Shown: positions 7,927 to 17,061 of the stretch, piece by piece
How positions within the stretch are numbered: the first letter of the stretch is position 1
Layout of the letters: the number at the start of each line of letters is the position of its first letter
Assembly (NCBI RefSeq): GCF_001544315.1
Contig: NZ_BCQG01000005.1
Location: 25,944-89,943 of the forward strand
Length of the DNA stretch: 64,000 bases
Direction of reading: 5' to 3'
Origin: Geobacillus jurassicus NBRC 107829
GTDB taxonomy: Bacteria > Bacillota > Bacilli > Bacillales > Anoxybacillaceae
Notes under the pieces: generated by a model
The model's database searches: none
Told to the model about the DNA's origin: nothing
The model's input: the letters and a program-made list of their open reading frames with translations, nothing else
Translations under genes and position numbers: made by a program

Positions 7927-9141
7927 TTAGAAAAATTTAAATTTGCCTTTTTTCATCACCAGCGACGAACCGCCGATCAAATACAAGGCGCGGTTGTCGA
8001 TCACTTTTTTCATGAAGCTCGCTTTTGTTCCCCACAGCTTTTTGCCGAACACGACGCCGATCGCATCATCGTGGCCGAGCGAGCAAACCGTCCCTTTAAT
8101 ATCGGGCTTAAACGGCTCGAGCTCCCCTTGCCCGCGGATGAGCACGGCCAAGTTTTTCGCGCACAGCTGGCCTTCTTGCATGGCGATTTGCGCCGTCGGC
8201 GGATACGGGCGGTTCGTTTCTTCATCAATCACGAGCGAACAGTCGCCGACGACAAAAATATCTTCATGCCCAGGAACGCGCAAGTACGGATCCACTTTAA
8301 TGCGCGCCCGCGCCGCCTCAAATCCAGATTCCTCGATGACGCGGCTGCCGCGCACGCCGGCCGCCCAAATGACCGTGCCGGCTTTAATTTCTTCCACATC
8401 ATCGCCTTTGGCGACAATGATGCCATCCGGCGTGCATTCTTTAATCGCCGTGCCGATTTTAAACTCGACCCCCTTGCGCTCAAGCTGGCTGACCGCGTAC
8501 TCGACGAGCTCCGGATCAAAGCCCGGCAGCGCGGTCGGCGCCGCTTCCACGCAAATGATGCGCACTTTGTGCGGATCGATGTCATATTCGCGGCACAGCT
8601 CAGGCATCCGGTTGGCGAGCTCGCCTAAAAATTCAATGCCGGTAAATCCCGCTCCGCCGACGACGATCGTCAACCGCTCCTCTTTCTTTTCTTCTTCCGC
8701 GTTGTATGTCGCGAATTGGTATTCGATATGTTCGCGAATTTGCCGCGCCGCGTCGACATTGGCGATCGAAAACGCGTATTCCTTTAATCCTTTGATGCCG
8801 AACGTTTCCGATTCAAACCCGAGGGCGATGACGAGGTAATCGTACGTCAGCTCGCCGTTTTCAAGCAGCACTTTTTTTTCGTTTGGAACAATTTTCGTCA
8901 CCGTGTCTTGAATAAATTTCACTTTGTTCCGGTCGATGACATCGCTGATCGGATAGCGAACGCGGTCATGGTGCAGCGTGCCGGCCGACGCCTCATGAAG
9001 CCATGTCGTCTCATAATGGTAGTCGTGCTTGTTCACTAGCGTAATATTCGCCTCATTCGCCCCGATGAGCTTTTGCAGGCGGACGGTCGTCATCAGCCCG
9101 CCATAGCCGGCGCCTAAAATGACAACGTTTGGTTTTCTCAC
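7927..9141 (-). CDS. ndh: Type II NADH dehydrogenase (NDH-2), YumB type
   Basis: A 404-residue FAD enzyme that oxidises NADH and reduces menaquinone at the membrane face without pumping protons. The FAD-binding motif [18 protein letters not shown] is at the N terminus, the NADH-binding motif [17 protein letters not shown] near residue 160, and the second FAD motif DIFVVGDCS near residue 300. The likely start is GTG at 9141, 5 nt after GGAAGTGA; it matches the MRKP start of B. subtilis YumB, while the ATG at 9156 abuts its ribosome-binding site. A Rex-type operator lies 85 bp upstream. Confidence 0.92.
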   Translation of the reverse strand: MRKPNVVILGAGYGGLMTTVRLQKLIGANEANITLVNKHDYHYETTWLHEASAGTLHHDRVRYPISDVIDRNKVKFIQDTVTKIVPNEKKVLLENGELTYDYLVIALGFESETFGIKGLKEYAFSIANVDAARQIREHIEYQFATYNAEEEKKEERLTIVVGGAGFTGIEFLGELANRMPELCREYDIDPHKVRIICVEAAPTALPGFDPELVEYAVSQLERKGVEFKIGTAIKECTPDGIIVAKGDDVEEIKAGTVIWAAGVRGSRVIEESGFEAARARIKVDPYLRVPGHEDIFVVGDCSLVIDEETNRPYPPTAQIAMQEGQLCAKNLAVLIRGQGELEPFKPDIKGTVCSLGHDDAIGVVFGKKLWGTKASFMKKVIDNRALYLIGGSSLVMKKGKFKFF

Positions 9142-9225
9142 TTGAATCACTTCCATCCTTTTTCATTTTTTTCGCATTCGTTTGTTATAGCTTTTGCGGC
9201 CGCCCCCGTTTTTATTGAGCAGAGT

Positions 9226-9243
9226 TTGTGAAACAATTCACGT
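9226..9243 (-). promoter_or_regulatory. Rex (redox-sensing repressor) operator before ndh
   Basis: TTGTGAAACAATTCACGT contains a perfect GTGAA-4 nt-TTCAC inverted repeat, the spacing of the known Rex site TTGTGAAATATTTCACAA, with a complete left half. In B. subtilis Rex represses an ndh gene according to the NADH/NAD ratio. The site lies about 85 bp upstream of ndh and overlaps a possible -35 region. Confidence 0.65.
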
Positions 9244-9431
9244 TAATCGCCAAAAAAATGTCGAGGGACTGTCACAAAAAATTAACAATCTCTCCACAAA
9301 CCATATTAGTCCTTTTTCTTCGCCTTTTCAAGCTTTTTTTCGACCGATTCGGCTGAAAAATTCCCATCATAACAGCGCCTGTTTATGGTAAAATAAACGT
9401 GTCATGCCATATTGTGCGGGGAGGGATGTCG

Positions 9432-10424
9432 GTGAAAGAAGATCACACCATCTATGACGTCACGATTATCGGCGGCGGGCCGACCGGGATGTTTGCTGCG
9501 TTTTACGGCGGGTTGCGGCAAATGAAGGTGAAAATTATCGAAAGCCTTCCGCAGCTTGGCGGGCAGCTGGCCGCGTTATATCCGGAAAAATACATATACG
9601 ATGTCGCCGGATTTCCGAAAGTGCGCGCCCAAGAGCTCGTCAATCAGCTGAAGGCGCAGATGGACATGTTTTCACCGACCGTCTGCTTGAACGAGTCGGT
9701 CGACACGCTCGAAAAGCAGGAGGACGGAACGTTTAAGCTCGTGACGAATCAACAAATCCATTACTCGAAAACGGTCATCATCACCGCCGGAAACGGCGCT
9801 TTTCAGCCGCGCCGGCTCGAAATCGAAAGCGCTTCCCAATACGAAGGAAAAAACTTGCATTACTTCATCAACGACTTGGAGCAGTTTTCCGGAAAGCGCG
9901 TGCTCGTCTGCGGCGGCGGCGACTCGGCCGTTGACTGGTCGCTCATGCTTGAACCGATCGCCGCGAGCGTCACGATCGTGCATCGCCGCGACAAATTCCG
10001 CGCCCATGAACATAGCGTCGAACAACTGATGAAGTCCAGCGTGCAAGTGAAAACACCGTTTGTGCCCGTCGAACTCGTCGGCGATGAACGCGGCATCCGC
10101 CAAGTCGTCCTCGAGCATGTGAAAGAAGGAACGAAAGAAACGGTTGAGGTTGACGCCGTCATCGTCAACTACGGCTTCATTTCTTCACTCGGCCCGATAA
10201 AAAACTGGGGGCTTGACATCGAAAAAAATGCGATCAAAGTCAACTCGCGGATGGAGACGAACATTCCCGGCGTGTATGCGGCCGGCGACATTTGCACCTA
10301 TGACGGAAAAATCAAGCTGATCGCCTGCGGCTTTGGCGAAGCGCCGATCGCCATCAGCAGCGCCAAAACGTACATCGACCCGACAGCGCGGATGCAGCCG
10401 GCGCACTCAACATCGCTGTTTTGA
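9432..10424 (+). CDS. yumC: Ferredoxin/flavodoxin-NADP reductase, YumC type
   Basis: A 330-residue homodimeric FAD enzyme of the thioredoxin-reductase-like type 2 FNR family; it moves electrons between NADPH and ferredoxin or flavodoxin. FAD motif [18 protein letters not shown] is at the N terminus, NADPH motif [13 protein letters not shown] near residue 157, and the C-terminal HSTSLF, whose extension stacks on FAD in the family, is intact. There is no CxxC redox pair, which separates it from thioredoxin reductase. GTG at 9432 (VKEDHTIYD) sits 6 nt after GGGGAGGG; B. subtilis YumC starts at the same place. Confidence 0.93.
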   Translation: MKEDHTIYDVTIIGGGPTGMFAAFYGGLRQMKVKIIESLPQLGGQLAALYPEKYIYDVAGFPKVRAQELVNQLKAQMDMFSPTVCLNESVDTLEKQEDGTFKLVTNQQIHYSKTVIITAGNGAFQPRRLEIESASQYEGKNLHYFINDLEQFSGKRVLVCGGGDSAVDWSLMLEPIAASVTIVHRRDKFRAHEHSVEQLMKSSVQVKTPFVPVELVGDERGIRQVVLEHVKEGTKETVEVDAVIVNYGFISSLGPIKNWGLDIEKNAIKVNSRMETNIPGVYAAGDICTYDGKIKLIACGFGEAPIAISSAKTYIDPTARMQPAHSTSLF

Positions 10425-10495
10425 GCGTGACATCGTTTCTCTCTGTCCTTTTCGGCCGATCAAGGCGCTGTCTTACCCGCTGTTTTTCTGTCGAG

Positions 10496-10686
10496 AAAGA
10501 AGCTGTCTCAACAGGCCGCTCTTCACCATAGCACATCCAGCAAGTTTTATGCGTATATACGGCAATCAAAAAGAGGGTGTCCCAAAACGATCGGGACACC
10601 TTTTCTGATTACGATCAAACAATCGCGAAAAAACGATATGTTGTGTTTTGTTTAAGAAAAAACAACCTTTTCGGTCAACCCCTTCT
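10496..10686. mobile_element. Hairpin repeat (MITE-like), copy A, two-armed
   Basis: A central hairpin, GGTGTCCC (10576-10583) and GGGACACC (10593-10600), is flanked on both sides by arms related to copies B (26784-26910) and C (63156-63271). The left arm reads on the minus strand (TTTGATTGCCGTATATACGC to GAGACAGCTTCTTTCTC); the right arm reads on the plus strand (TTTTCTGATT, CGATATG, then CCTTTTCGGTCAACCC). The ends AAAGAGG(G/C)TGTC(C/T)CAAA resemble insertion-sequence termini. The hairpin probably ends both yumC and the lapA-like gene. Confidence 0.65.
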
Positions 10687-10689
10687 TTT

Positions 10690-10980
10690 TCATGCGCCGC
10701 GCTCCGGCGAAGCCGTTTCGCCCTGATCGCTTTCAACCTTGGCCGCCCGCTCCTTCTCAAGCAGCTTGACTTGCCGATGCAAACTGAACAAACGCACCCA
10801 GCCGAGCATGCCGACAACCAAACCGCCAAGGACGGCCGAACCTAAAATGACGATAATGAGCGGCAAACGAGTTTCCCCGACTAAATAATGGATCGTCACC
10901 TGCTCTACATTCGCCACGGCCAACAGCGCGACAATGAGCGCCAACACGAGCGCCAATATGACATTCAGTTGTCCTCTCAT
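10690..10980 (-). CDS. LapA-domain (DUF1049) membrane protein
   Basis: A 96-residue protein with two predicted membrane spans (about residues 5-24 and 38-62) and a charged cytoplasmic tail with a short helix, KLLEKERAAKVESD. This is the LapA/DUF1049 layout, related to E. coli LapA, which takes part in lipopolysaccharide assembly; in Gram-positives its job is unknown. It reads toward copy A of the hairpin repeat, which can serve as its terminator. No partner gene is next to it. Confidence 0.8.
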   Translation of the reverse strand: MRGQLNVILALVLALIVALLAVANVEQVTIHYLVGETRLPLIIVILGSAVLGGLVVGMLGWVRLFSLHRQVKLLEKERAAKVESDQGETASPERGA

Positions 10981-11092
10981 CCTTCTTTCCTCCCTTGGCG
11001 GCAGCTTCCCTTCAGCGGCCGCTGATCATTGCGACGGCGCGGGCCGTTTGCGTTCGCTGAGCGGATTGGCGGCGATCATCTCATCCGCCCGC

Positions 11093-11461
11093 TTAACATT
11101 GCTCCGGCGTGCCGGCATTGGTCGCCGTGCGGAACGATGAGCCGCAACCGCACGTCGCGATGGCGTTCGGGTTGTTGATCGTAAACCCGCCGCCAAGCAG
11201 CGACTGTTTGTAATCGATGACCGTGCCGCGCAAAATCGGCGCGCTGTCGCGGTCAACCAAAATTTTGATGCCGTGTTGCTCAAATTCGATGTCGTCATCG
11301 CGCCGCTCATGGTCAAACCCCATGCCGTACGACAGCCCGCTGCAGCCGCCGCCATGGACGCCGACGCGCAAATACGCGCCTTCTTCTTCCTGCTCTTTCA
11401 TCATATCTTTGATTTGAAACGCTGCTGCTTCTGTCAGCGTAATGACCGCCTCTGCCATCAT
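11093..11461 (-). CDS. yutM: A-type Fe-S carrier protein (HesB/IscA family), YutM
   Basis: A 122-residue A-type carrier that passes Fe-S clusters from the Suf scaffold to target enzymes. The three cluster-binding cysteines are visible: GGCSGLSYGMGFD near residues 37-49 and the C-terminal CGCGSSF. The start MMAEAVITLTEAAA follows AAAGGAGG by 6 nt. A C-terminal extension of about 10 residues ends in a further Cys. The sufCDSUB operon lies 26 kb away in the same window, and yutI, another carrier, is 3 kb away. Confidence 0.9.
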   Translation of the reverse strand: MMAEAVITLTEAAAFQIKDMMKEQEEEGAYLRVGVHGGGCSGLSYGMGFDHERRDDDIEFEQHGIKILVDRDSAPILRGTVIDYKQSLLGGGFTINNPNAIATCGCGSSFRTATNAGTPEQC

Positions 11462-11610
11462 GACCCCTCCTTTAACGGTTGACACTCGCCGAAAACCTTG
11501 GCTGGTTTTCAGCAGGTTCGCCAGCTTTCACCCGACAGTGCGGATGTTGCAAATCCCCCTTCATCTTGTTCCCATCTTACTTATAGTATACCGTCTTTGC
11601 CTTTCGATGC

Positions 11611-12483
11611 TCAACCGTTCCGCCCGCCCCGGTAGTAATAAACGCCGGTGCACACGGTCTCCGCCGGGCCGGTCATAAGCACGCGCCCGTCATGCCCCCA
11701 GACGATCGTTAAATCGCCGCCGGACAGATGGACGACCGTTTCTTCCCCGCGCGCCGTTTTGCCGTTGAGCACCGAAGCGACGACCGCCGCGCACGCTCCG
11801 GTCCCGCACGCCTGCGTCACGCCGGATCCGCGCTCCCAAACGCGGAAATGGAGCTCATGTTCATTCACGACCTCGACAAACTCGACGTTCACCCCTTCCG
11901 GAAAGCGCGGATCCTTTTCCACGAGCGGGCCGAGCGTCGTCACCGGCGCTTTGTTGATGTCATCGACGTAAAAAATGACGTGCGGATTCCCCATGGACAC
12001 CGCCGTAATTTCATATTCGCCCCCGCCAATGGCAAACGGCTCGGCGACGACCCGCTCCGTTTGCGGTCCCGCCATCGGAATGGCGCTCCGCGCAAGGCGC
12101 GGCTCGCCCATATCGACCGTCACGCTCGCCACTTCGCCGCCTTCTACCGCCACGCAGGCTTCCACAAGCCCAGAGAGTGTTTCAATCAAAAAGGAGCGCT
12201 CGCGGACGATCCCGTGCTCATACGCGTATTTGGCCACGCAGCGCAAGCCGTTGCCGCAGTTTTTCCCTTCCGAACCATCGCTGTTAAAAATGCGCATTTT
12301 GACCGGCGCTTTCTCCGACGGGCAAATGAGAATCAAGCCATCCGAGCCGATGCCTGTGTGGACATCAGCGACGCTGCGGGCGATCGCCGGCAGCTCCTCT
12401 TCCGGCAATGTTTCCCGGAACAGATCAACGTATATGTAACTATTACCCAATCCATGCATTTTCGTAAACGAAAACGAACGCAC
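11611..12483 (-). CDS. dapF: Diaminopimelate epimerase
   Basis: A 290-residue PLP-independent epimerase converting LL- to meso-diaminopimelate for lysine and peptidoglycan synthesis. Both catalytic cysteines are in place: [12 protein letters not shown] near residue 76 and [11 protein letters not shown] near residue 226. The N-terminal [15 protein letters not shown] is the family start. It begins at GTG after TAGGAGGG. It appears to be a single-gene unit. Confidence 0.95.
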   Translation of the reverse strand: MRSFSFTKMHGLGNSYIYVDLFRETLPEEELPAIARSVADVHTGIGSDGLILICPSEKAPVKMRIFNSDGSEGKNCGNGLRCVAKYAYEHGIVRERSFLIETLSGLVEACVAVEGGEVASVTVDMGEPRLARSAIPMAGPQTERVVAEPFAIGGGEYEITAVSMGNPHVIFYVDDINKAPVTTLGPLVEKDPRFPEGVNVEFVEVVNEHELHFRVWERGSGVTQACGTGACAAVVASVLNGKTARGEETVVHLSGGDLTIVWGHDGRVLMTGPAETVCTGVYYYRGGRNG

Positions 12484-12575
12484 ACGGCTCCCTCCTAACC
12501 ATTTTTTTATTTCATGCGTATATTGAACGCATCAACTGGACACAATGAGAATATCCCCCGTTTTTTCATATACAT

Positions 12576-12613
12576 GGAAGAGGATGCCGCATCGCTGGGC
12601 ATCCTCCTTTTTT
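12576..12613. terminator. Hairpin between dapF promoter and yuzB end
   Basis: GAGGATGCC, a short loop and GGCATCCTC form a strong stem followed on the plus strand by a run of seven Ts. On the minus strand, downstream of the yuzB-like gene, the T run is poor, so this is a stable hairpin rather than an ideal terminator for that gene. Confidence 0.55.
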
Positions 12614-12616
12614 TCG

Positions 12617-12856
12617 CTAAAACATCGGATTTTCCTCGAGATGCCGGTAAATATTTTCGACGAGCTGCTCGGGCGTTTCACCGCTGACAAACTCGCCGTT
12701 GACAAGCGCAAACAACGTTTCCGCGCAACGGGTGCAATAGCTCAAACAGCTATATTCGATGATGTCCAAGTTCGGGTCTTTTTCCAACATTTCCATCGCT
12801 TTGTACGACCCGCTCGCTAAGTTGCTGATGCAAAATTCGATGATCGGCAAAATCAT
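12617..12856 (-). CDS. yuzB: YuzB-like protein (DUF1450)
   Basis: A 79-residue cytoplasmic protein with the pattern of the YuzB/DUF1450 family: [18 protein letters not shown] at the N terminus and [18 protein letters not shown] in the middle. The four cysteines (one near residue 8, three at about 37-44) suggest a metal or disulfide site. The function is unknown. It keeps its B. subtilis position beside yutJ. Confidence 0.85.
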   Translation of the reverse strand: MILPIIEFCISNLASGSYKAMEMLEKDPNLDIIEYSCLSYCTRCAETLFALVNGEFVSGETPEQLVENIYRHLEENPMF

Positions 12857-12946
12857 GCAATGTTCACCTTCCTGCTTCCCATCGTAGCCGTTTTACGGCG
12901 CGGCGTCAACGAACATGCTCGTTCGATCGAGGAAGCGGAAAAATTA

Positions 12947-12975
12947 TTGTTCTTTTGTCACAATTTCGTTATACT
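12947..12975 (+). promoter_or_regulatory. Promoter of yutJ
   Basis: TTGTTC (12947-12952), 17 nt and TATACT (12970-12975) form a good sigma-A promoter 51 nt before the yutJ start codon. Confidence 0.6.
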
Positions 12976-13026
12976 TTTCTATGGCATTGTCGGCTTTAGA
13001 AACTCGACAAAAGGGGATTTTTCGCT

Positions 13027-14097
13027 ATGAGACAGCTTGTATTGCTTGGCGGAGGATACGGCAACATGCGCATTTTGCAGCGCCTCCTCCCGGATGGAGT
13101 GCCAAACGACATTCATATTATCCTCATCGACCGCGTTCCGTACCATTGTTTAAAAACGGAATATTACGCCTTGGCCGCGGGAACGGTCAGCGACCATCAC
13201 ATCCGCGTCCCGTTTCCGGAACATCCGCAACTGACGTACCAATTCGGCGAAGTCGTCTCGATCGATCTCGACCAGCAGCTCGTCCATTTAAAGGATGGAA
13301 GCAGCGTCCGCTACGACGATGTCGTGATCGGTTTAGGCTGTGAAGACAAATATCACGGGGTGCCGGGCGCCGAGGCGCATACGTACAGCATCCAATCGAT
13401 TGATAAAGCGCGCGCCGCCTATGAAGCGCTGAACAACTTGCCGCCGAAAGCGACGGTCGGCATCGTCGGCGCTGGCTTGAGCGGCGTCGAGCTGGCCAGC
13501 GAACTGGCGGAGAGCCGCCCGGACTTGCACATTAAACTGTTCGACCGCGGCGAGCGCATTTTGCCGATGTTTCCGAAACGGCTGAGCGATTATGTGGAAG
13601 GCTGGTTCGTTGAACACAAGGTGGAAATCGTCCGCAACTCCAACGTCACGAAAGTCGAACCGGGCGTCTTGTACAACCACGACGAACCGGTGGAATGCGA
13701 CGTCATCGTCTGGACGGCCGGCATCCAGCCCAACCGCGTCGTCCGCGAGCTGAATGTCGAAAAGGACAAGCAAGGCCGCGTCGTGCTGACCAAGCAACAC
13801 CACATTCCGGGGTATGAAAACGCATACGTCGTCGGCGACTGTGCGAGCCTGCCGCATTCCCCGAGCGCCCAGCTCGCCGAAGCGCAGGCCGAGCAAATCG
13901 TCCAAGTGCTGCAAAAGCGGTGGAACGGCGAAGAGCCGCCGAATGAATTCCCGCCGATCAAATTAAAAGGCATTCTCGGTTCGCTCGGCAAAAAGCACGG
14001 CTTCGGCCTGCTCGCCGACCGCCCGCTCACCGGCCGCGTGCCGCGTTTGCTGAAATCAGGCATTTTGTGGATGTACAAACACCACCACGGGTACTGA
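13027..14097 (+). CDS. yutJ: NADH dehydrogenase-like flavoprotein, YutJ
   Basis: A 356-residue FAD-dependent pyridine-nucleotide oxidoreductase of the NDH-2 family, shorter than the neighbouring Ndh. Motifs: QLVLLGGGYGNMRILQRLL (FAD), VGIVGAGLSGVELASELAE near residue 150 (NADH), NAYVVGDCASLPHS near residue 265 (FAD). It may lack the amphipathic C-terminal membrane helices of true NDH-2. B. subtilis YutJ is annotated as an NADH dehydrogenase-like protein without proven substrate. Confidence 0.88.
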   Translation: MRQLVLLGGGYGNMRILQRLLPDGVPNDIHIILIDRVPYHCLKTEYYALAAGTVSDHHIRVPFPEHPQLTYQFGEVVSIDLDQQLVHLKDGSSVRYDDVVIGLGCEDKYHGVPGAEAHTYSIQSIDKARAAYEALNNLPPKATVGIVGAGLSGVELASELAESRPDLHIKLFDRGERILPMFPKRLSDYVEGWFVEHKVEIVRNSNVTKVEPGVLYNHDEPVECDVIVWTAGIQPNRVVRELNVEKDKQGRVVLTKQHHIPGYENAYVVGDCASLPHSPSAQLAEAQAEQIVQVLQKRWNGEEPPNEFPPIKLKGILGSLGKKHGFGLLADRPLTGRVPRLLKSGILWMYKHHHGY

Positions 14098-14198
14098 ATC
14101 AAGACAGCGCAAAACAACCTCAACCTTTTCGATCGAGCGACACTTGCGGAAACATTTCAACATCGGGCAGACGTTGCATACGGATGTTCAATGCACAT

Positions 14199-14226
14199 AA
14201 AAAGGCGGAGCTTATTCCGCCTTTTT
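14199..14226. terminator. Terminator shared by yutJ and yuzD, overlapping the yuzD stop
   Basis: AAAAAGGCGGA and TCCGCCTTTTT flank a short loop, giving a symmetrical bidirectional terminator. The yuzD stop codon lies inside the stem, so the last codons of yuzD form half the hairpin. Confidence 0.85.
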
Positions 14227-14565
14227 CCCTTCATGCGCCGATGGTCGATACCCTAATTTTTCCATTTCCGCGCAAATCACCTTCAGCCGCGGGTTGCCTT
14301 CAGCGACGACGTTTCCTTCGATCACGACAACTGGATACACCCAATCTTCCTCGACGATCGTCTGCGCGAGCTTCCGCTTCGCCTCATCATCGGCCGGCGG
14401 AGCGAAAATATCGACGTACGTCATCGTAAACGGCTGATCGGGATACTTGCGGCGCAGCGCGGCCTCGAGCCATTCGTACGTTTCTTTCGACGACGGCAGC
14501 TGCACGCATGACGGGCAAATCACGTCAGCGCCGTATACACAAATTTCAATCGGCTTGAATGTCAT
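14212..14565 (-). CDS. yuzD: YuzD-like protein (DUF1462, thioredoxin-like fold)
   Basis: A 117-residue protein of the DUF1462 family. The N terminus ICVYGADVICPSCVQLPSSK carries a CPSC pair in a thioredoxin-like position, and KETYEWLEAALRRKYPDQPF is the conserved core. It is presumed to be a redox or disulfide protein, but its role is unknown. It is divergent from yutI, an Fe-S carrier gene, as in B. subtilis. Confidence 0.85.
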   Translation of the reverse strand: MTFKPIEICVYGADVICPSCVQLPSSKETYEWLEAALRRKYPDQPFTMTYVDIFAPPADDEAKRKLAQTIVEEDWVYPVVVIEGNVVAEGNPRLKVICAEMEKLGYRPSAHEGKKAE

Positions 14566-14655
14566 CTACGTCACCCTTTGCGAAAGCAAAATTTATCATT
14601 AGATTTTTTTTGTTACCATGATTATAATAAAAAGTAAAGAAAGGAGTCGATGGAA

Positions 14656-14892
14656 ATGACGGATCAAGAAATTAAAGAACAAGTGCAAGAAGTTTTAGAT
14701 AAACTCCGCCCGTTCCTGCTTCGCGACGGCGGCGACTGCGAACTCGTCGATGTGGAGGACGGCGTCGTGAAACTCCGCCTCCTTGGCGCGTGCGGCAGCT
14801 GCCCGAGCTCGACGATCACGCTCAAAGCCGGGATTGAGCGCGCCTTGTTTGAAGAAGTGCCGGGCGTCGTCGAAGTGGAGCAAGTGTTTTAA
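14656..14892 (+). CDS. yutI: NifU C-terminal-domain Fe-S carrier, YutI (NfuA-like)
   Basis: A 78-residue NifU/Nfu domain protein. The cluster ligands CGSC are in [20 protein letters not shown] at residues 46-65, preceded by the family core [17 protein letters not shown]. It transfers Fe-S clusters to apo-enzymes. The ATG at 14656 is 9 nt after GGAG and matches the length of B. subtilis YutI; an ATG two codons upstream lies too close to the site. A terminator follows at once, so it is monocistronic. Confidence 0.92.
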   Translation: MTDQEIKEQVQEVLDKLRPFLLRDGGDCELVDVEDGVVKLRLLGACGSCPSSTITLKAGIERALFEEVPGVVEVEQVF

Positions 14893-14899
14893 TGCCAAT

Positions 14900-14938
14900 A
14901 AAAATCCGAACAGCGGTCGGCTGTTCGGATTTTTTTAT
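14900..14938 (+). terminator. Terminator after yutI
   Basis: ATCCGAACAG, a 7-nt loop and CTGTTCGGAT with seven Ts, 8 bp past the yutI stop. A runs before the stem allow partial function on the other strand. Confidence 0.9.
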
Positions 14939-15085
14939 CATCTCCAACCGAGAGACCCCTACTTCCAGGCGGTCAGCGGGAGTAAGGACAGCGAAACCGT
15001 ACAGAGGTGGCTTGGTCAACCGCCTGCCATGGGGCAGGTGTTGCCAAGAATCTCCCGCCTCTTGGCGTTTGCGTAGGTGAGAGAG
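14937..15085 (-). repeat. Dispersed repeat with folded core, copy 2
   Basis: Inverted relative to copy 1 at 4721-4890. Read on the minus strand it has the same order of blocks: GAGGCGGGAGATT, CTTGG, CACCTGCCCCATGGCAGG, CCAAGCCACCTC and the end TCTCGGTTGGAGATGATAA. The inner CCTGCC/GGCAGG stem and the enclosing CTTGG/CCAAG stem are both intact. The outer GAGGCGG/CCACCTC stem is better paired here than in copy 1. It fills the space between yutI and the end of thrB. Confidence 0.6.
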
Positions 15086-15088
15086 CAT

Positions 15089-16003
15089 TCAAGCTTCAAG
15101 CGCCAGCTTATAGACGCGGCTGCCGCGCGGCTCGACGGCGAGCCGGGCGATTTCGCACGCTGGAAAATGCGGGCGCAGCCGCTGCGCAAGCCGCTCTCCT
15201 TGACCCGGTTCGGCAAAGACGAGCACCGTCGGCCCCGCTCCGCTTAACGCCGCTCCGATCGCTCCGTATTCCCCAGCCAGCGCCTCGGCTCGCTCGAGTT
15301 CCGGAACGAGCGGCTTGCGATACGGCTGGTGAAACAAATCAGCGGACATCATCCGCCCGACGAGCTTCCAATTTTTCGTGAGCAAAGCGGCAACAAGAAC
15401 GTTGCTGACGGCGCTCGCCTCGACCGCCTGCTGCCTCGTCCATTGCTCCGGCAACTGACCGCGCGCTTTTTTCGTCTCCAACTCGTATTCTGGAATAATG
15501 GCGACAAGCTCCACATCCAATTGCGGAATATGGATGACATCTGTGCCCGCCTCGCGGTAGCAGCCGATGACCAACCCGCCGTACAAAGAGGCGCCGACAT
15601 TGTCCGGATGGCCTTCGTATCGGGTCGCCAACTCCATCTTTTGCTCGCGCGGCAATTCAAGTCCAAGCAACGCGTCAGCGAGCTCTATGCCGGCGACGAC
15701 CGCCGCCGCGCTGCTTCCCAGCCCGCGCGTAAACGGAATGTCGCTGTACACATCAACCGCACAGCTCGGCAACTGGCCGCCGTATACTTTTGCCGTCTCC
15801 TCCGCCACTTGATACACCAAGTTGTCCGTTCCGCGCGGAATGCCGCTTACCTCCGCTGTTCTTGGCGTAAACGACCACGCTGCCGCCAAGCGGACGTCAA
15901 GCGTCAAATAACGGGAGACGGCGAGCCCGATCGAGTCAAAACCGGGCCCTAAGTTGGCCGTGCTTCCCGGAACAACGATTTTCAACATCTCATCTTCCTT
16001 CAT
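15089..16003 (-). CDS. thrB: Homoserine kinase
   Basis: A 304-residue GHMP-family kinase that phosphorylates homoserine in threonine synthesis. The GHMP ATP-binding motif [19 protein letters not shown] is near residues 89-107; the N-terminal [18 protein letters not shown] and the C-terminal [14 protein letters not shown] are also typical. The start overlaps the thrC stop by 4 nt (ATGA), indicating translational coupling. An alternative ATG at 15988, 7 nt after AAGGA, gives 299 residues. Last gene of hom-thrC-thrB. Confidence 0.93.
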   Translation of the reverse strand: MKEDEMLKIVVPGSTANLGPGFDSIGLAVSRYLTLDVRLAAAWSFTPRTAEVSGIPRGTDNLVYQVAEETAKVYGGQLPSCAVDVYSDIPFTRGLGSSAAAVVAGIELADALLGLELPREQKMELATRYEGHPDNVGASLYGGLVIGCYREAGTDVIHIPQLDVELVAIIPEYELETKKARGQLPEQWTRQQAVEASAVSNVLVAALLTKNWKLVGRMMSADLFHQPYRKPLVPELERAEALAGEYGAIGAALSGAGPTVLVFAEPGQGERLAQRLRPHFPACEIARLAVEPRGSRVYKLALEA

Positions 16004-17061
16004 GTGCGGACAACCCCTTGCAAATGCTCAAGGACGATTTGCTCATCGTTCGGCAGCACGATCGGCTCGATCGCCGCTGTCTCCAGCGCGATGGCCGGGT
16101 CTTTCAAACCGTTGCCGGTAAGAACCGCAACGACGAGGCTGCCGCGCTCGATTTCGTTCCGTTCGCGCTGTTTGATGACCCCGGCGATGGCGGCGCATGA
16201 CGCCGGCTCGGCAAAAATGCCTTCCGTCCGGGCAAGCCGCTTGTAGGCGGCCAAAATTTCCGCGTCGCTCACCTCATCGATTTTCCCGCACGACTCGCTC
16301 GCCGCCTCGACCGCTTTGTCCCAGCTCGCCGGGTTGCCGATGCGGATCGCCGTCGCCACCGTTTCCGGCTGTTCAATCACTTGATTGCGGACGATCGCCG
16401 CCGCCCCTTCGGCTTCAAAGCCGCGCATTTGCGGCAAGCCCGTCCCTTTTGCTTCATGATACTCCTTAAACCCTTTCCAATAGGCGGTGATGTTGCCGGC
16501 GTTGCCGACTGGAATGGCGAGCACGTCCGGGGCGCGCCCGAGCTGGTCGCACACTTCAAACGCCGCCGTCTTTTGCCCCTCGATTCGGTACGGATTGACC
16601 GAGTTGACGAGCGTAATCGGCGCCGTCTCGCTCAGCCGGCGCACCATCTTCAGCGCCTCGTCAAAGTTGCCGTCAATCGCAAAAATTTCCGCGCCGTACA
16701 TGGCGGCTTGCGCCAACTTGCCGAGGGCGATTTTCCCATTTGGAACGACGACGAGGCAGCGCATGCCGGCGCGCGCCGCGTAGGCGGCCGCCGAAGCCGA
16801 CGTATTGCCGGTCGAGGCGCAAATGATTGTATGGCTTCCTTCCTCTTTCGCCTTGGCCACCGCCATCACCATGCCGCGGTCTTTAAACGAACCGGTCGGG
16901 TTCGCCCCCTCCACTTTGACGTACAACGTAATCCCAAGCTCTTCCGACAACCGCGGCAGCGGGATGAGCGGCGTATTCCCTTCGCAAAGCGACAACCTCG
17001 GCGTCGCCGCGGTCAGCGGCAAAAAATCGCCGTAGGCGTCAAGCAGCCCTTTCCATGCCAT
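16000..17061 (-). CDS. thrC: Threonine synthase
   Basis: A 353-residue PLP enzyme making threonine from phosphohomoserine. The PLP lysine is in [15 protein letters not shown] near residue 60, and [18 protein letters not shown] is the phosphate-binding segment. The length fits the short class of threonine synthase found in Bacillus. Its ATG shares one base with the hom stop codon (TAATG), and its own stop overlaps thrB. Confidence 0.95.
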   Translation of the reverse strand: MAWKGLLDAYGDFLPLTAATPRLSLCEGNTPLIPLPRLSEELGITLYVKVEGANPTGSFKDRGMVMAVAKAKEEGSHTIICASTGNTSASAAAYAARAGMRCLVVVPNGKIALGKLAQAAMYGAEIFAIDGNFDEALKMVRRLSETAPITLVNSVNPYRIEGQKTAAFEVCDQLGRAPDVLAIPVGNAGNITAYWKGFKEYHEAKGTGLPQMRGFEAEGAAAIVRNQVIEQPETVATAIRIGNPASWDKAVEAASESCGKIDEVSDAEILAAYKRLARTEGIFAEPASCAAIAGVIKQRERNEIERGSLVVAVLTGNGLKDPAIALETAAIEPIVLPNDEQIVLEHLQGVVRT

